Of a stretch of 64,000 bases of DNA, positions 1 to 11,786 are shown piece by piece. Origin of the DNA: Furcasterigmium furcatum (Eukaryota; Ascomycota; Sordariomycetes; Glomerellales; Plectosphaerellaceae). A program made the position numbers and the translations under genes. The DNA lies in NCBI GenBank assembly GCA_001599815.1, contig BCIA01000001.1:3166934-3230933 (forward strand). The letters are read 5' to 3'. Under the pieces are notes generated by a model that made no database searches, was not told the DNA's origin, and worked only from the letters and a program-made list of their open reading frames with translations. Position 1 is the stretch's first letter. Each line of letters starts with the position of its first letter.

Positions 1-57
1 GTCTAGTAAAACATATAATGCAATTCTATGCCCCCCTTTTCGGTGCTACACCGCACC

Positions 58-3000
58 CTACTGCACCGACTGGCCCGGCCGCCAGTTGTTGACCTGCGCC
101 TGCCTCTCGGCGATCTTCCTCTCGAGCTCGGCGATCTTCTCGGCATCCTTGCGCTCCTCCTCCTCGATCTTCTTCTGCGCCGCGGCCTCCTTGCGCTTCT
201 TCTCGCGCTCGAGCTGGTCGGGCCTGCGGGCGGCGATGTCGCGCGGCCTAAAGTCGGAGAAAAGGGCCTTGAGGACGACCTCGATGAGCCAGCACGCGCC
301 GTAGTCGATGACCATGACGGTGGTCATGGTGTACTTGAACTCGTCGGTGAAGGGGACGAGCTTCATCTGCTCGTTGATCTCGGGCGCCAGCTCGAGGGAG
401 CATGCGAAGGCGAGGCCAGTGACGCCGACGATGCCCCAGAACATGCCCCTGTTCTCCGACAGGGACTCGCGGAAGGGGCGGCCCTGGTAGTTGATGGCGA
501 AGGTGCTGATCTGCTGGATGAGCTGGAGGAGGTAGACGGCGCTGTTGAGCAGGCTGGGCTTGAACTCGGCCTCGAGGTCGACGTCCTCGGAGCGGCTGTG
601 AAGTGTTAGCATTGGGTCTGCCAAAGTATGTGTTTGAGGTGAGACTTACGGGTCCAGGCGATCACAGAGGCGGGCAATGTAGATGAGGGNGGNGATGTGC
701 ACGGCAAACTGGCCGAGGATGGAACCGATGATGTAGACGTTGAAGATGTTGGGCTGGGGGCGCTCCTTGGAGAGACCCTCGACGACCCTGGCGCGGGACA
801 GAGACAGGAAGCAGACGCTCATCAGCATACCGCTAATGGTGTACTGGCCGTCACCAAACTTGATGCCCTCGAGGTAGAGGACACTGAGACTGTAGGCGGT
901 GATGAGACAGTTCAAGGCGAGAATCTTGTACATCTGGATCGTGGCGACGAGAGTGCAACGGCCCTGGCGAATGATGTTGGGGATGGCAACGACGTTGGCC
1001 AGCTTGCTGGTGAAGGGGGCAGCGACGGAGGCGTCTCCGAGCTTCAGAGTGGGAGGCTCGCCGTCGTCCAGCTCGGTATCCAGCATGGCGGACGTCATCT
1101 TGTCCGCCAGGCCGGCCGCTTGCTTCTGTGCCTTGGCCTGGCGAGCAGATTTGGGGTCGTTCAGGAGCTGCTGCGCGCCGGGAGAAGTGATCGTCTCCAT
1201 GTTGTGACCGGCCGCCTTGGAGTACTCCGCGGCGGTGATGTTCTTCTTCTTGGCCTCGCGCTCGACGGCCTTCATGTAGTTGGGGTTGGTAGGTCCGGGA
1301 GGGTAGAGGTGGGCAATCATGACAGGGACGGGAGGAGCAGGCGAGTTGAAGCGCTTCATCAGGTCGACCTGCTTCTGGTAGACCTCCTTCATCTTGGTGT
1401 TGCGAGAGTGCTCGGCGATACGGGTAAGGTCGTCCTGAGTTCCGTTGAGAAGGGCAACGCCGATGTGAGCCTGCTTGAGGGCGCCGACGTCGTTGGTTCC
1501 ATCACCGGCCATCAGAGTGTAGTAACCCATGTCCTTGAGACCCAGCAGAATGTCCTCCTTCTGCTTGGGAGAAACACGAGCGTAGACCCAGGCGTGGCGG
1601 AGGATTGTGTTCCAACCCTGCTGGCCCTTGAACTTGGCGAGAGCGTATCCAGTAACACAGAGATCCTTGGACTTGATGATTTCGGGGTCGATAGGCTGGG
1701 TAGGGTCAACAGGGATGCTGATCTTGTCGTCGACGCTGCGCCAGACAAGCTTGTCACCATTGTCGTTGTGCTCCGGGGCATCGAGAATGAGGACCTCCTG
1801 GTCAACAATCTCGACATCGCGAGCAACATAGACGGCGGTCAGGGGGTTGTCTCCGGTGATCATGACGACACGGTGGCTGCTCTCGTTGAGCATCTGCACA
1901 GCCTCCTTGGCATCCTCCTTGAGAGGGCAGGACAGGATCAGGAAGCCAGCGAAAGTCAGATCACGCTCGACGCTCTCGCGCTTCAGCTCGTTGATCTTGC
2001 TGCTGGGGAGTTCGCCCTCGGTGGTAAGCTGCCTGTAGGCGAGGGCCAGGACACGGGAACCGCGACGGGTGAAGTACTTGAAGGTCTCCTCGTAATCGGC
2101 GGGCACGACGGACAGCATCTTCATGATGGTCTCGGGAGCACCCTTGACGCCGACGAAGGAACCGCGAATCTTGTTACCCTGCTTATCGGCACCGTTGACC
2201 GTGGCCACGGAGCTCTGGCGCTTCAGAGCCGAGGAGAACTGGAAGCGGCGCTTGACCTGGACAGAACCGCCGACACCAGTGGCAGAGACGGTGGCAGGCT
2301 TCGCGGACAGAGTGTCGTTCTTGCCGAGGGTCCATCCGATGGAGGTAAGGGTCGCCTTCTCCATGGGGTCGCCGACAACCTCGCCCTCGTCAAGCTTGAC
2401 CAGAGCGTGGGCCGAGGCCAGAACCAGGGTGGTGGCAAGGCCGATCTCCTTGACAGGGGTCATGTGGGAGTGCGCGCCGTCAGTCTCGCGGGGGGTATCA
2501 GTGCCAGTGTGGCCGAGGCCGAGACCAGCAATGCCCTCAACAACGAGGTCCTCTCCGGTCAGGGTGCCGGTCTTGTCAAAGCAGGCGATGTCGATGCGAC
2601 CAGCGAAGGGGATGCGGAAGGGCTCCGTGCAGAAAATAGCCAGCTTGGCCAGGGCAGCCAAGCTGGTGTTGACGGCGAGACTAAGCTCCATGGGCAGCTC
2701 AGGAGGGACGACGCTGGTGACGATCAAGATACAGTCAAGCAGAAGCTTGGAGCGCTTGCGGTCCTTGCGGACACCCTCGTCCCAAACGTACCAAGAGGCG
2801 GCAATGGCGAAGATGAGGAGGAAGAGGATGAAGAACAGGGCCTCAGCGTTGTTGGCAGAGACACGCTCGGTGGAGTAGATCATGGTGCGAACCAGGCTGC
2901 CCTGGGAAGTCTCGAAGCCGGTCTTCTGGACAATAGCCATGGCGCCGTTGTCGGGAGGCGTCGGGACACCGGAGGCCAGCTTCGGCTTGGCCTCGTCGGG

Positions 3001-4124
3001 GTTGCCGTGGGTGATCTGCAGGACCTTGGTACCGCCCCAGAGGAAGGCGTTCTTGTCAAGACCCTCGGGCTCGATGGGAGCGTCTGCGGGACGGAGCTGG
3101 ACGGAATCCTTCAGAAGGGGGGTACTCTCGCCAGAAAGCATGGCCTCGTTCACAATGGCCGTGCCCTCGACGAGGAGCATGTCGCAAGCAACGCCGCCGT
3201 CCTCCTTGGTGCGTCCGACGGAAACGAGGTCGCCCGGGAGAAGCTTGTCGCTCATGGTCTCGGTCCACTTGCCGAGGCGGTAGGCGTAGATCTCGTAGGG
3301 CTTGATGCTCATACTGCGGAACTCGTTGAGAGTGCGCTGACGCTGCCAGACGACGGTGCTCTCGAAAGCGACCAGCATGAAGAGGGTGAAGAGCGAGTAG
3401 TACCAGTATTCATCGAGAAGCCAAAGACCGACGCAGAAGATCTGGAACACGAAGAAGGGCGCGACGGCATGCTCCTTGAAGAGCTCGGTGAAGGTGGGAA
3501 CCGGGATATCGAAGGTGTTGGAGCCATACTGCTCCTCGATGCGCGTGAGCTCGGCCTGAGTCGAGATACCCCTGGACTTCTGGTACCTGCCGATGGCGGG
3601 CTTGGGCTCGGCGTCGATGTCGAAGGCGAGGGTGCGGAATGTGTTCTCCTCGGGGATGTAGTTGAAGCGGCGCTTCTGGAAATGGAACGCAATGGTTTGC
3701 TTGCCACCGACCTGGGGAGGAGAAAGTAAGCAACAGCTTGGATAACGGGCCCGGGAATATTGCTCACCTGGTCACGGACGATCTTGACGACCTCGGCAGA
3801 GCCGGCGTTGGCAACGGGTAGGACCTTGACGAGCTCCGCGTCCTGGACGGACTTGGCACGGGTGGCGGTGAAAAGGGTCTGGAGGTTGACACTCCAATGC
3901 GTGCAGAGCCAGAACAGGGTCTGGAAGGTGATGATGGATCCGATGGAGACGAACGTCCACTCCTCGGAACCAAGGTGCTTCTCGTAGAGGTCGGCGGAGA
4001 GGTAGTATCGAAGGAAGATGGGCCAGACGATGGCGAAGGGCCAGATGTAGGTGTGGAAGTACCAGGGCAGCGGCTTCCACAGCTCGGCCGCCTTGATCTG
4101 GTTGTTGTCGACGAGAGGCGCCAT
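58..4124 (-). CDS. spf1: P5A-type ATPase Spf1, ER transmembrane-helix dislocase
   Basis: Three exons, 3768-4124, 650-3711 and 58-595, join in frame to 1318 residues, the usual length for the family. The introns (3712-3767 and 596-649) have GTGAGC and GTAAGT donors and AG acceptors; the second has a GCTAAC branch site. Seen: the P5-specific PPELP motif in a membrane segment, the phosphorylation motif DKTGT near residue 497, TGDNPLTA near 736, the hinge motif GDGTND near 853, membrane helices at both ends and a charged Glu/Lys-rich C-terminal coiled coil. Known for the family: P5A ATPases sit in the ER membrane and extract mis-inserted transmembrane helices, affecting ER quality control and sterol and manganese homeostasis. 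The start MAPLVD is the first Met of a well-conserved N-terminus. Two unread bases (690 and 693) leave two adjacent residues undefined near the C-terminus. Confidence 0.95.
690..693. other. Two ambiguous bases (N) inside the Spf1 coding exon
   Basis: Positions 690 and 693 are N. They make two consecutive codons undefined in a membrane segment of Spf1 without breaking the frame. This is a base-calling or assembly ambiguity, not a biological feature. Confidence 0.95.
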
Positions 4125-4538
4125 GGTCGACGGGGCGCTACGGGCGGCGGGAGAAGCTGACGATGGAAGCAGATGATGCTGGTCGAGAAAGGGACGACAC
4201 TGATGCTACCATCAGCTACCTGTGCATCTGACGAGTCCGAGGTGTCGGATGCTGGTGAGCTGTCCCCGAGAATAGATGAGGACAAGATGCAGATGCAGTT
4301 CCGTCGCAGGGAGGCGGGGCGGAATCTCGTGGAAGCGCGAGGCAGAAGGACCTTTGCCAGCACTTTTAGTGAGATGTGTACTTTTTCGCGATGGCAAAAT
4401 CCACTGAAGCAGCCCACTTCATCCGGTCGGCGCATTCGGGGGCCCATTGGCGCGGGGCCGGACGCTAATTGGGGGCCGCGGAGAAGGTCGGCCTGAGGTT
4501 TTTCCGTTGCCCGCTCCGCCACCTCAGTCAGCATCCCC
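4125..4538. other. Intergenic: Spf1 promoter and 3' end of the upstream gene
   Basis: About 410 bases between the Spf1 start and the putative stop of the next minus-strand gene. It should hold the Spf1 promoter and 5' UTR. No clear TATA box or other gene is seen; the short frames here have no recognisable protein features. Confidence 0.5.
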
Positions 4539-7500
4539 CTATTCAAGTTCGAGGCCTCCACTGTGGTGCTCCAGGGACCGAGTCATCAACCTGCCTGCCA
4601 ACGACGCTGGGCTATCCAGGATGAAGTTCTCGAGGAGGTCTTTATCCATATACTCGACCTTAAGAGCCGCAAGATAAAGTGCAACGTCCTCGCCCGCTTT
4701 GACACCCGCGACATTAATGCCGATTTTAAGAGGTCCTTTGTGACGGGCTCTGTGAACGGAGATTGACATGTCATTGCTACGAATATATACGACGCGACGG
4801 CCACAAAGAGAGCGCCATACCCGAATACACGGCGATTTTCCAACATCCTGAGCGTCAGTGAGGTGTTCCAGACAACCAGCAGCTCGCCCAAAATGAACAG
4901 CCATAAATGACAACGTACCGGACAGCAAGGAAAGCTCGCGGATACAACAGTCTTCATCTCGCACCCCACCTCCTCCTCTCGATTTTGCATGTGGAAAACG
5001 TACCTGGCGGAGCCATCACTTGAGCTCGCCGTCGCCGGTGAGTCCTCTCAAACAAGTACGATATCATCTTGAGGTCCGGGACAAGAGGCCGCCGTATTCT
5101 GACGTGAAACGTGTCTTCGGGCTGTCTGTCCATTGGCCAGGCGTCCACGTCCGGCGGAACTGCGAACGGCGAGAGCGACTTTGCCGCCTTGTCCGGTGGC
5201 TCATCACACTCTGACGATTCGCTGGCTTCGTCGCTGCACCTCTCTTCCTGGACCTCGGAGTATTGGTGATGTGATTTGCCACCAGAGCCTGCCGGTTGTT
5301 CAGCGCGGCCTGCCGAACGCGAAGACTCGTAGCCAGAATCGTCTGCGGCAGTGTCGTCCTTCTTGACCGCTTCGAAGCCTTTCAACGACTCCACGGCCGC
5401 TGCAATGTCTGCGCGCAGCACCGGATCGTTGCTCTCCCTCAGGTCAGAAGACAGCAGCTCCAACTCAAACCTCAGTGCCTGCAGCCTGTCCGCATCTTTG
5501 GCCATGGGTATTGAAGCAAGTGCGGATGCCACGCGGCCAAGGATGACGGTGAAATTGTCCTTAACTGCTAAAGGAGACTTTGGATCAGTCATCTCGAACA
5601 AGGACTCGGAGGCATTTCCCGCTGTCGAGGCCCAATCATGGCTTGGTTGCGCCCTTTCAAAATGAGAGTGTTTTTGGATGATTTCCACGGGAGTAAGCCC
5701 CGTATCGCTCAATTCGGGCGGCAGACTGGTGTCGGCCATTTCGAATATGGCCGTGTCCATTGCCTCACAATGGCGCGGTGGCCTAGCAGCGTGGCGGCGC
5801 AGGTGTTCATCGGCAGTCACCCATTGGCCTCCACGATAGAACTCCGCGTCCGGCATAGAAGTTTCCGTGGGTGGTGTCGACTGGGACTCGTCAGTCGAAG
5901 CCTGGGTCCAAGATATGACCTTCGTGGCTTTGCGATCGGCAGAGTCGTTGCCGCCAATGGTGCCTCCAATGCCATTTCGAGGTTCACGCCTCTTCTTAAA
6001 CAGCATATTGGGTTTTCGTGGTCGCCCCTGATCTCTGCTCAGGGGTACTGGTCGCTGAGGAGAAGGGCCGGTTGCCTCCAGGGCTTCCCTCGACGCGCGC
6101 CGTGGCATCATGCGACCCAGGATGCGCGCAAACCCGTTCTTGACGGCCTGCGGCGATAGTGGCGAGACGGGAGAAACGGGCGAGGCCTCATCGTCAGCGT
6201 CGTCGTTACTCCGCGCCGTCCTAGCACGTTTACCCCTGAAGTGAGCGTCGTCTTCGGCCGAGCAGGAGCTCGAGTCCTCGTCCCCGTCGTCTGGTGCTGC
6301 CGTCGACTGGCTGACCCAGTCGAGCATCTGCGTTGACACGGCGTCGTCATCCTTGAGTTGGAAAAACGCTCTGATGAGGGTTTCGTTGCGGGAGATGAAG
6401 GCCTGAGAGGCCTCAAAATGCTCGTAGCTGAAGTCGGCAGGAATCTGGCGGCGAAAGACCTCCGCGCGGTTGGAGTCGCCGCGGGCCAGACAAACAACGT
6501 GCAGGAGGCCCATGGTGTTGTGGTAGCTGGCCCACGGCACGGCATCGTCCTTATCCTTGCAAAGCCGCTTCTTGCTCTGCAATGCCAGGTTGCAAGTCTT
6601 GTGGGCGGCAGCTGACTTGTAATGGGCCAGCTGGGCAATGGTCAGCGCGTGGAGGAGCTCGCAGACGACCGCGTCCCTGTCGGTCCTGCGGCGAGCCAGT
6701 TCTGTGACGATGACCTCGGCCTTCTCCCACAGCCCCTTCAAGAAGTAGCAGATGGCCAGCTGGATCTTGAGGCTACGGTTGGAGCTGGCCGTCTCAGGAT
6801 CCTCGAGGACTTCCTCGAGCAGAGGGACTGCCTCGTCGAGCTTTAGGGAACACACGTTCTCGACGGCTAGTTCGCGCAGGCCGGAGAGATAGACCCTCTC
6901 GAGGTCATCTTCGTCCTCCTCGTCCGAGCCTTCGTCGTCCAGGTCGTCGACCGGTGCGCGGGCGGCAGTCTTTTCGATGGGTGTTTCTCCGATGCTTGCT
7001 CGCGTATCATGCCTGGCCGGTAGGTTCGTCAGGATAGCTCTGGGCTGCCGAGCGCTGGGCCGGGGACTGGGCCGGGGACTGGGGGAGGTCTCCCTTTGCA
7101 GCACAGTTCCCTGGCGGATGAATTCTTCGACCCTCTGGCGCTTAAATGAAGGCAAGTGACCTGCAAGGCTGTCCGGTTGCTGTCGCCATTCACGCATGGA
7201 TGCATTGGTGCTCTGGTCCTCTCTGACGGTGCTGGCGGTGGACGTCGCGGCCGAGTGAAACGTCCTGGCGGCTTCGGCGAGCTGGAAGAGGTTCCCGGCG
7301 ATGCGGTCTGACAGCGGGCTGAACCCCTGCGAGAACCCGCCTGCGGGCCGCGTAGAGATGCGCAACGCCTCGTCGATTGACGACTTGAGCTTGGTCAGCT
7401 CGAAGAGGATCTGCGTCTGGGACCGGTTGCTCCGAAGGGAGAGGGAGCTGAGATAATGGTCAGTGCACGCCGCCCAAGGCATGGCACGGGGAGGGTGGCT

Positions 7501-8016
7501 CGACTTACACGTTGATGGTGCTCAGAATCGTCCGCAGAGCCGAGTTCGACTTGTGAATCTTGTCGCGGTGCGCGGCGAGGTCGTCCTCGTGCAAGGCCAA
7601 GTCCACCGCGGCGCGGCTCTTCCACGTAAAGCCCCCATGGCGGCGGCTCTCGATTTTCTGCACGAGAAGTCCGAGCTCGCCGACGGAGAGTTCGCAGTTC
7701 ACGAGCGCCTGGTCTATCTCGCGTCGGAGGTCGTCGTCGATCAGCGAGGCCTCGAGGGTGCCGGGCCCGAACTGCCGCAACGACTTGTCGACGGCTTTCA
7801 GAGAGCTCTTCAGGTCTGAGAGCTCCTGGCACAGGCCGCTGATGCGAGCGTCTGCGCTTCGGTGTGCCTTGACGAGTTTGTAAAGCGACGTTGTGATCTG
7901 TGGCCGGCAATTGGGGTGAGCGGGTGTTAAATACAGGGAGGGAGGGTGCTGGGACTTACAAACCCGGTCGCTTCAAGCAAGGGCACGACGCCGGCGGCGA
8001 TGGAGAGCGGATCCAT
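4539..8016 (-). CDS. STAND-type N-terminal domain protein with TPR-like region
   Basis: The start at 8016 gives MDPLSIAAGVVPLLEATGF, the hallmark opening of the fungal N-terminal domain found on STAND and related proteins. Exons 7960-8016, 7509-7897 and a long third exon join in frame through GTAAGT donors. The N-terminal helical domain covers about residues 1-250. A helical, TPR-like stretch follows (about 340-500), then a long Ser/Pro/Asp-rich disordered part, then a basic conserved-looking block ending in RRRRAQVMAPPG. Read straight on, the third exon stops at 4954. A GTACGT donor at 5003 and protein-like frames below it, ending at 4539 with an ordered acidic stretch (GEDVALYLAALKVEYMDK), suggest one or two more exons. 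One workable join uses exons starting at 4847 and near 4755. Function is unknown. Such domains usually mediate signalling or self-association. No NACHT or kinase domain is visible. The C-terminus is uncertain. Confidence 0.7.
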
Positions 8017-9701
8017 AGTCTAGGACTTTGCACGAAGACGCGATGCTCGAGAACTGGACGTAGGACGCGAATTGCTTCACTCGAGAGATCAAGGACTCGA
8101 GATCAGGTCGCCGAGAGGGCGAGGACCGGCAATCATGGCTTGCATTCAGCCCCCAATCGATTGTGCGACGCAGCTTGCGCGGACAGGCGCAGGGAACGCG
8201 ACAGGAGTCTGCCTCGCTGGTGGTTCATGCAGGTGCTGCCGCTAGTTCTGCAAGACATGCTTGTTTCTTGAGATGGTTGCCGGCTGCCTCCTGACGAGTG
8301 GTCGGCTACCTATATTCTCCCCCAGGTGCGCGGACAGCATCTCGCCGTATCCTGCCAGGAGGAGTCGCAATGGTTCATGATGCGGTGAGTGAACCGGGGA
8401 TGAAGGAATTGGCAATTCTCCAGTCTAGGAGTCAGGTAATTAACCAGAGCCAAAGCTTGCGAAGGTCATGAGTGAAGCTGTGCTGGGGCGCAAGACATGG
8501 TCTAATGCCGCACGGACCCGACAGCCTGGCTGGATTCTTTGAGTACCGACCCTGTGGCTCTGAAGAGACGTCCGCGAATGACTACCTATGATGCGGGCAA
8601 GAGTGATCCCAATCCAACTATGCACTTTTCAAGGATATCACATCCTGGGATGCTAGATTCCCGGTATATGCCTATAATAGCTGTCTGGTTTGGATGTCAC
8701 GAGCGGATGCAAAGACTCAGTGCTTGTCCTCACGACGCCACGGGTTCGGGTGACGGCTGAGCTCCAGCCGAACCGAGCCGAACCGGTGATATCACACCCT
8801 CAACGGTATCATCAGGTCAACAACTCCATTCAACTTCCAGATTACCTTGACGGGACCCATATCTAAAGAGACTAAATAGTAGTGTCTTCCCGCGGACACG
8901 CGCCCTCGAGTGAGTCCGGCACACTCCGAGAAAGCACCACGAAAACCACACCACTGTCATATCATTTCCCCATCGCTCGTCACGGACAGGCAGTAAATTC
9001 AGTCAAAGACGGAAGCCATGCCGTCCTCACACACCATTTCGATGCATTTGGGTCAGGCAGTGTTCTCTCGCCGGCCAGACGCTCGACGGGACCAAAATCA
9101 CCAAGACTCATCATCGCCAAACCTGGGCGGTCAAGCGAAACACACGCAGGACTGGCTTCAAGCAACACAACGACCAACAGACTCCAGGCAATCAACAAGA
9201 ACAACATCGATACGCAGTAAAGATTAGGTTGGTGGGGGCTACAGAAACTTAAAACGGGGAAATCTGGAGGATGCCATGGCGATGCGTCTTGTTACTTCGG
9301 TAGCGCTCTGAAAAATTGGCGGATTCGGATTGTGACACGATCAAAGGCTATCTATGACGCTATAAGGTGTCAAAGAAGGAAATATTGTAAGGCACATTTA
9401 TGGAACTAAACACATGAAAACGCACCTGACTCACATGGTCCGAGATTAGCACGCCTCAAGCCCGGTGCGAGGCCCAGACCAACCAGCCGTGCTGTTGCGA
9501 AGGAACGGTTCCTAGCCGAGATAGGATACCCCCCCGAGCCGAGCCGCGCAGAATTCGCACTAATAAGGTGATTCTCGGCAACAAATGGGATTCAGTGGTC
9601 ACTTACATCTGCTTTGTTGTACTTGTAAGCATTTTGAGTGCGAGCTCCATCATCTGTCAACCTGAGCGTTTCCACCCAGGAGAGAAGCACCCAGCAGCAC
9701 A
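8017..9701. other. Intergenic region, divergent promoters
   Basis: About 1.7 kb between divergent genes. No coding region is supported; the longest frames have no conserved character and no matching splice sites. It contains two overlapping CGAACCG-type motifs at 8768-8786 and a CCGAGCCGAGCCG run near 9534-9546, about 160 bases upstream of the efflux pump start. Confidence 0.5.
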
Positions 9702-11418
9702 ATGTCTTCCAAAGAACAACATGACAATGCCCAACAGGAAAAGCCCAGCAATGTCGAAGATGCCTCACCCTCGCCCGGAGGCGCGAATCTCGACTTGACT
9801 GTCACCAATGCCAGCGAGTTCGTCCCTCCCCACATGAGCACATGGCAACGCCGCCTCATCATGCTCTCCCTCTGCTTCACCCTCTTCCTTAGCGCCCTCG
9901 ACATCACAATCATCTCGACCGCGTTGCCGACCATTGCGGACGAGCTGTCCGTCTCGACCCAGCAGTACGCCTGGATCGGAAGCGGCTTCACCCTCGCCAG
10001 CACAGCTTCGACCCCAGTGTGGGCCAAGGCGTCCGATATTTTCGGCCGCAAGCTGATTATCATGATCACGGCGGGCGTTTTCATGGCCGGAAGTCTTGTG
10101 TGCGCTCTGGCCGGAACTGGGGATATCCTCGTGGGCGGTAGGGTGGTGCAGGGCCTGGGGGCCGGGGGGTCCGTTGTGCTCGTCACTATTGTCATTGGCG
10201 ACCTGTTTGCCATGGGTGACCGGGCAAAGTACTACGGAATCACAGGCATTGTCTGGGGCATTGCCAGTGCCGTCGGGCCAGTGCTTGGAGGTATCTTTGC
10301 CCAGACGATCGGGTGGCGGTGGTGCTGTAAGTTCTGGCTTCATTCTCCCATGCCCTTCCTTGTCCTACCATCCCGCTAACACACGTCGCGAACCAGTCTA
10401 TATCAACCTGCCCTTTGACGGCGCTGCTCTGATCGTAATCTTCTTCGCCCTCAAGGTCGAGATTCCGAAACAACCCATGCTCGAGGGCCTCCGCATGCTC
10501 GATTGGACCGGCTTCGTCTTCATCATAGGCGGCACCCTCTGTTTCTTATACGGACTCGAGCTGGGCTCCAGCGGTATGGCTCCTTGGTCCTCGGCCAAGG
10601 TCATATGCCTCATCGTCTTCGGCTTCCTGCTTCTCCTCATCTTCATGCTGTGGGAGTCACGCTTCGCGAAGTCACCCATCATCCCGGGCCGCATCTTCCA
10701 CAAAGTGACCAACGTTGCGTCCTTTATTCTCGCATGCCTCCACTCCTTCACCTTCATCTCGTACGACTTCTTCCTCCCACTGTACTTTCAGATCATCTTG
10801 GGATTCTCTCCGCTCATCTCAGGCGTTATCCTCTTCGCCCTCATCATCCCGCTTTCCACAATGCCCATGGTCGGCGGCTTCGTCATTCGGAAAACGGGCA
10901 ACTATGTCTACCTTGTATACCTCGGGGCCGCTCTTATGACACTGGGAAGCGGCCTCTTCATCAGCTTCAGGGATCGCATCGAATGGGCCAAGCTGATCAT
11001 TTCCATGGTCATAACCGGTCTCGGCGCGGGCATGCTGTTCCAGAGCCCCATGATCGCGCTGCAGAGCTTCCTGCACCAGAAAGACATCGCCGCCGCCATG
11101 TCCGCGTACAGCTTCCTCCGCAGCCTGTGCACGTCGGTGTCGATTGTCATCGGCACGGTGTTGATTCAGCGGTCCCTGTCGGGCGGGAGCCTGACGTCTC
11201 TTCACGGGAGCCACCGCGGCAGCGGGGATGCAGAGACGAGTACGAGCGATTATATGGAGGGCTTGCGCACCATGTGGTCGTTCTACACCGCGACGTCGGG
11301 GCTGATGCTGGTTGCTGCGGTTTTTATCAAGCAGAAGCCGGTTAAGAAAAAGGTCGCTGAGAGCCCTGCTGCGGAAGATGTTCCCCAGCCTGAGCCGGAA
11401 GCGGGAAAGGCAGACTGA
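9702..11418 (+). CDS. MFS drug:proton antiporter, DHA2-like (14 membrane spans)
   Basis: Two exons (9702-10326 and 10397-11418), split by a 70-nt intron with GTAAGT donor and CAG acceptor, encode 548 residues. A hydrophilic N-terminal tail precedes LDITIISTALPTI, typical of the first span of DHA2 antiporters. Motif A appears as DIFGRK and motif C as GIVWGIASAVGPVLGG. The hydrophobic pattern fits 14 spans, and the tail is basic and cytosolic. Family members export toxic compounds or secondary metabolites in exchange for protons at the plasma membrane. No biosynthetic core gene is adjacent, so general drug or self-protection export is the more likely role. The substrate cannot be inferred. Confidence 0.9.
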
Positions 11419-11786
11419 GGAGTTTGGCAGTGGTGTTCTGAATCTAGCATTAGTATTTAGATGAGATTTATCACCAATGCGGAGCCCATCGAGATTCATC
11501 CCGCATAAACATTTTCTACGCAAAACCATTCTGTTAACTGCAAGTGATGGTAATGTACGTTTGCAACTCAAGGATGAAAAATGCATGAAAATCCTTCTTC
11601 AAGTATATGTGGTAGAGAAGGTTCCTCTCGTGGAGGCATGATTATTCTAAGACCGCCCCCAAACTCATCAAAATATCCATATCCCCTCGCCTATAGACGC
11701 CACTTTCCATGATTATGATGTCCTGATAAATTCACTTTCATCTGCTCAGTCAATCACACCCATCTGCTTCGCCGGCTGGTCTACGC
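11419..11786. other. Intergenic between convergent genes
   Basis: Short AT-richer stretch shared by the 3' ends of two convergent genes. No gene or structured terminator is recognised. Confidence 0.5.

Noticed and set aside
697..3729. 1010-codon plus-strand open frame
   Set aside because: It is the antisense shadow of the Spf1 exon; its composition is low-complexity Leu/Gly/Asp/Val from complementing a GC-rich coding exon.
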